From IMG/VR virus record IMGVR_UViG_3300009285_001160, positions 1 to 23,349 of that record: a stretch of DNA of 23,349 nt, one strand, 5' to 3'. Shown here piece by piece: positions 23,325 through 23,349 of this stretch. Below the pieces are notes generated by a model. It was not told where the DNA came from. It saw only the letters and a program-made list of their open reading frames with translations, and did not search any database. Numbering within the stretch: the stretch's first letter is position 1; every line of letters begins with the position of its first letter. This stretch comes from a virus. Position numbers and translations under genes: made by a program.

Positions 23325-23349
23325 TAGCCGTTGCTGGAATATTGGTTCT
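23321..23349 (+). CDS. Start of a gene cut by the window edge
   Basis: ATG 23321 overlaps the previous stop (ATGA) and opens MIAVAGILV before the window ends. Nine residues are too few to assign; a hydrophobic start would suit another exported or membrane protein. Confidence 0.35.

Noticed and set aside
1-23349. Alternative genetic code (TGA as Gly, known in some CPR lineages)
   Set aside because: TGA is used as the stop in many tightly coupled gene pairs (for example 3443-3445 and 13611-13613), and reading through would run into the next gene out of frame.

Overview
The window looks like part of a tailed-phage (or prophage) genome made almost entirely of virion and lysis genes. All convincing genes are on the + strand, densely packed, many with stop/start overlaps (ATGA, TAATG). 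The probable host is a Candidate Phyla Radiation bacterium (Patescibacteria, most likely Parcubacteria-like). The basis is the fibre genes, which carry repeated (V)GIGTTSP...LSV and LTVSALN..CDVKSTNGVFSCG modules of a kind I associate with Parcubacteria surface and fibre proteins. This host call is recognition from memory, not a database result. The standard code fits, with TGA used as a normal stop. Almost no gene has a Shine-Dalgarno sequence at a useful distance. I see no terminase, recognisable portal, integrase, replication gene, tRNA or CRISPR array, so the window is not a complete phage genome.

Module 1 (about 1-10.8 kb) reads like a short-tailed (podovirus-style) late operon: scaffold (197-796), major capsid protein, a hairpin, head-tail adaptor (2711-3445), a tiny internally repetitive protein, an exported fibre-like protein, a nozzle-like protein (4800-6335), a small attachment protein, and two large helical proteins that could be DNA-ejection or internal virion proteins (6714-9994). 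The capsid gene is interrupted: exon 1 (849-910) and exon 2 (1836-2640) are separated by a group I intron (911-1835) that encodes an HNH homing endonuclease. P1 and P10 pairings place both splice sites, and the predicted splice keeps the reading frame.

The fibre and lysis region (about 10.1-17.1 kb) holds a coiled-coil/beta fibre protein, a large repeat fibre split by a 77-bp tandem duplication (10831-13613), a glycine-rich adhesin-like protein (13610-15469), a coiled-coil protein, two small membrane proteins, and a papain-type cysteine peptidase with an intact catalytic set and a C-terminal hydrophobic helix.

A boundary lies at 17.1-18.08 kb. It holds an extended -10 promoter driving an apparently leaderless DUF1737-like gene, two small unknown genes, a long imperfect inverted repeat and a terminator-like hairpin. 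After it comes module 2 (18.08-23.35 kb): a second scaffold, a decoration-like protein, a second and apparently unrelated major capsid protein, a HeH/Rho-N-like protein, two membrane-anchored or exported beta proteins, and a large adaptor-like protein with inserted beta domains. Two different head-assembly modules in one 23-kb window is the main architectural puzzle. Tandem prophages, a mosaic or two-capsid phage, and a joined metagenomic assembly are all possible.
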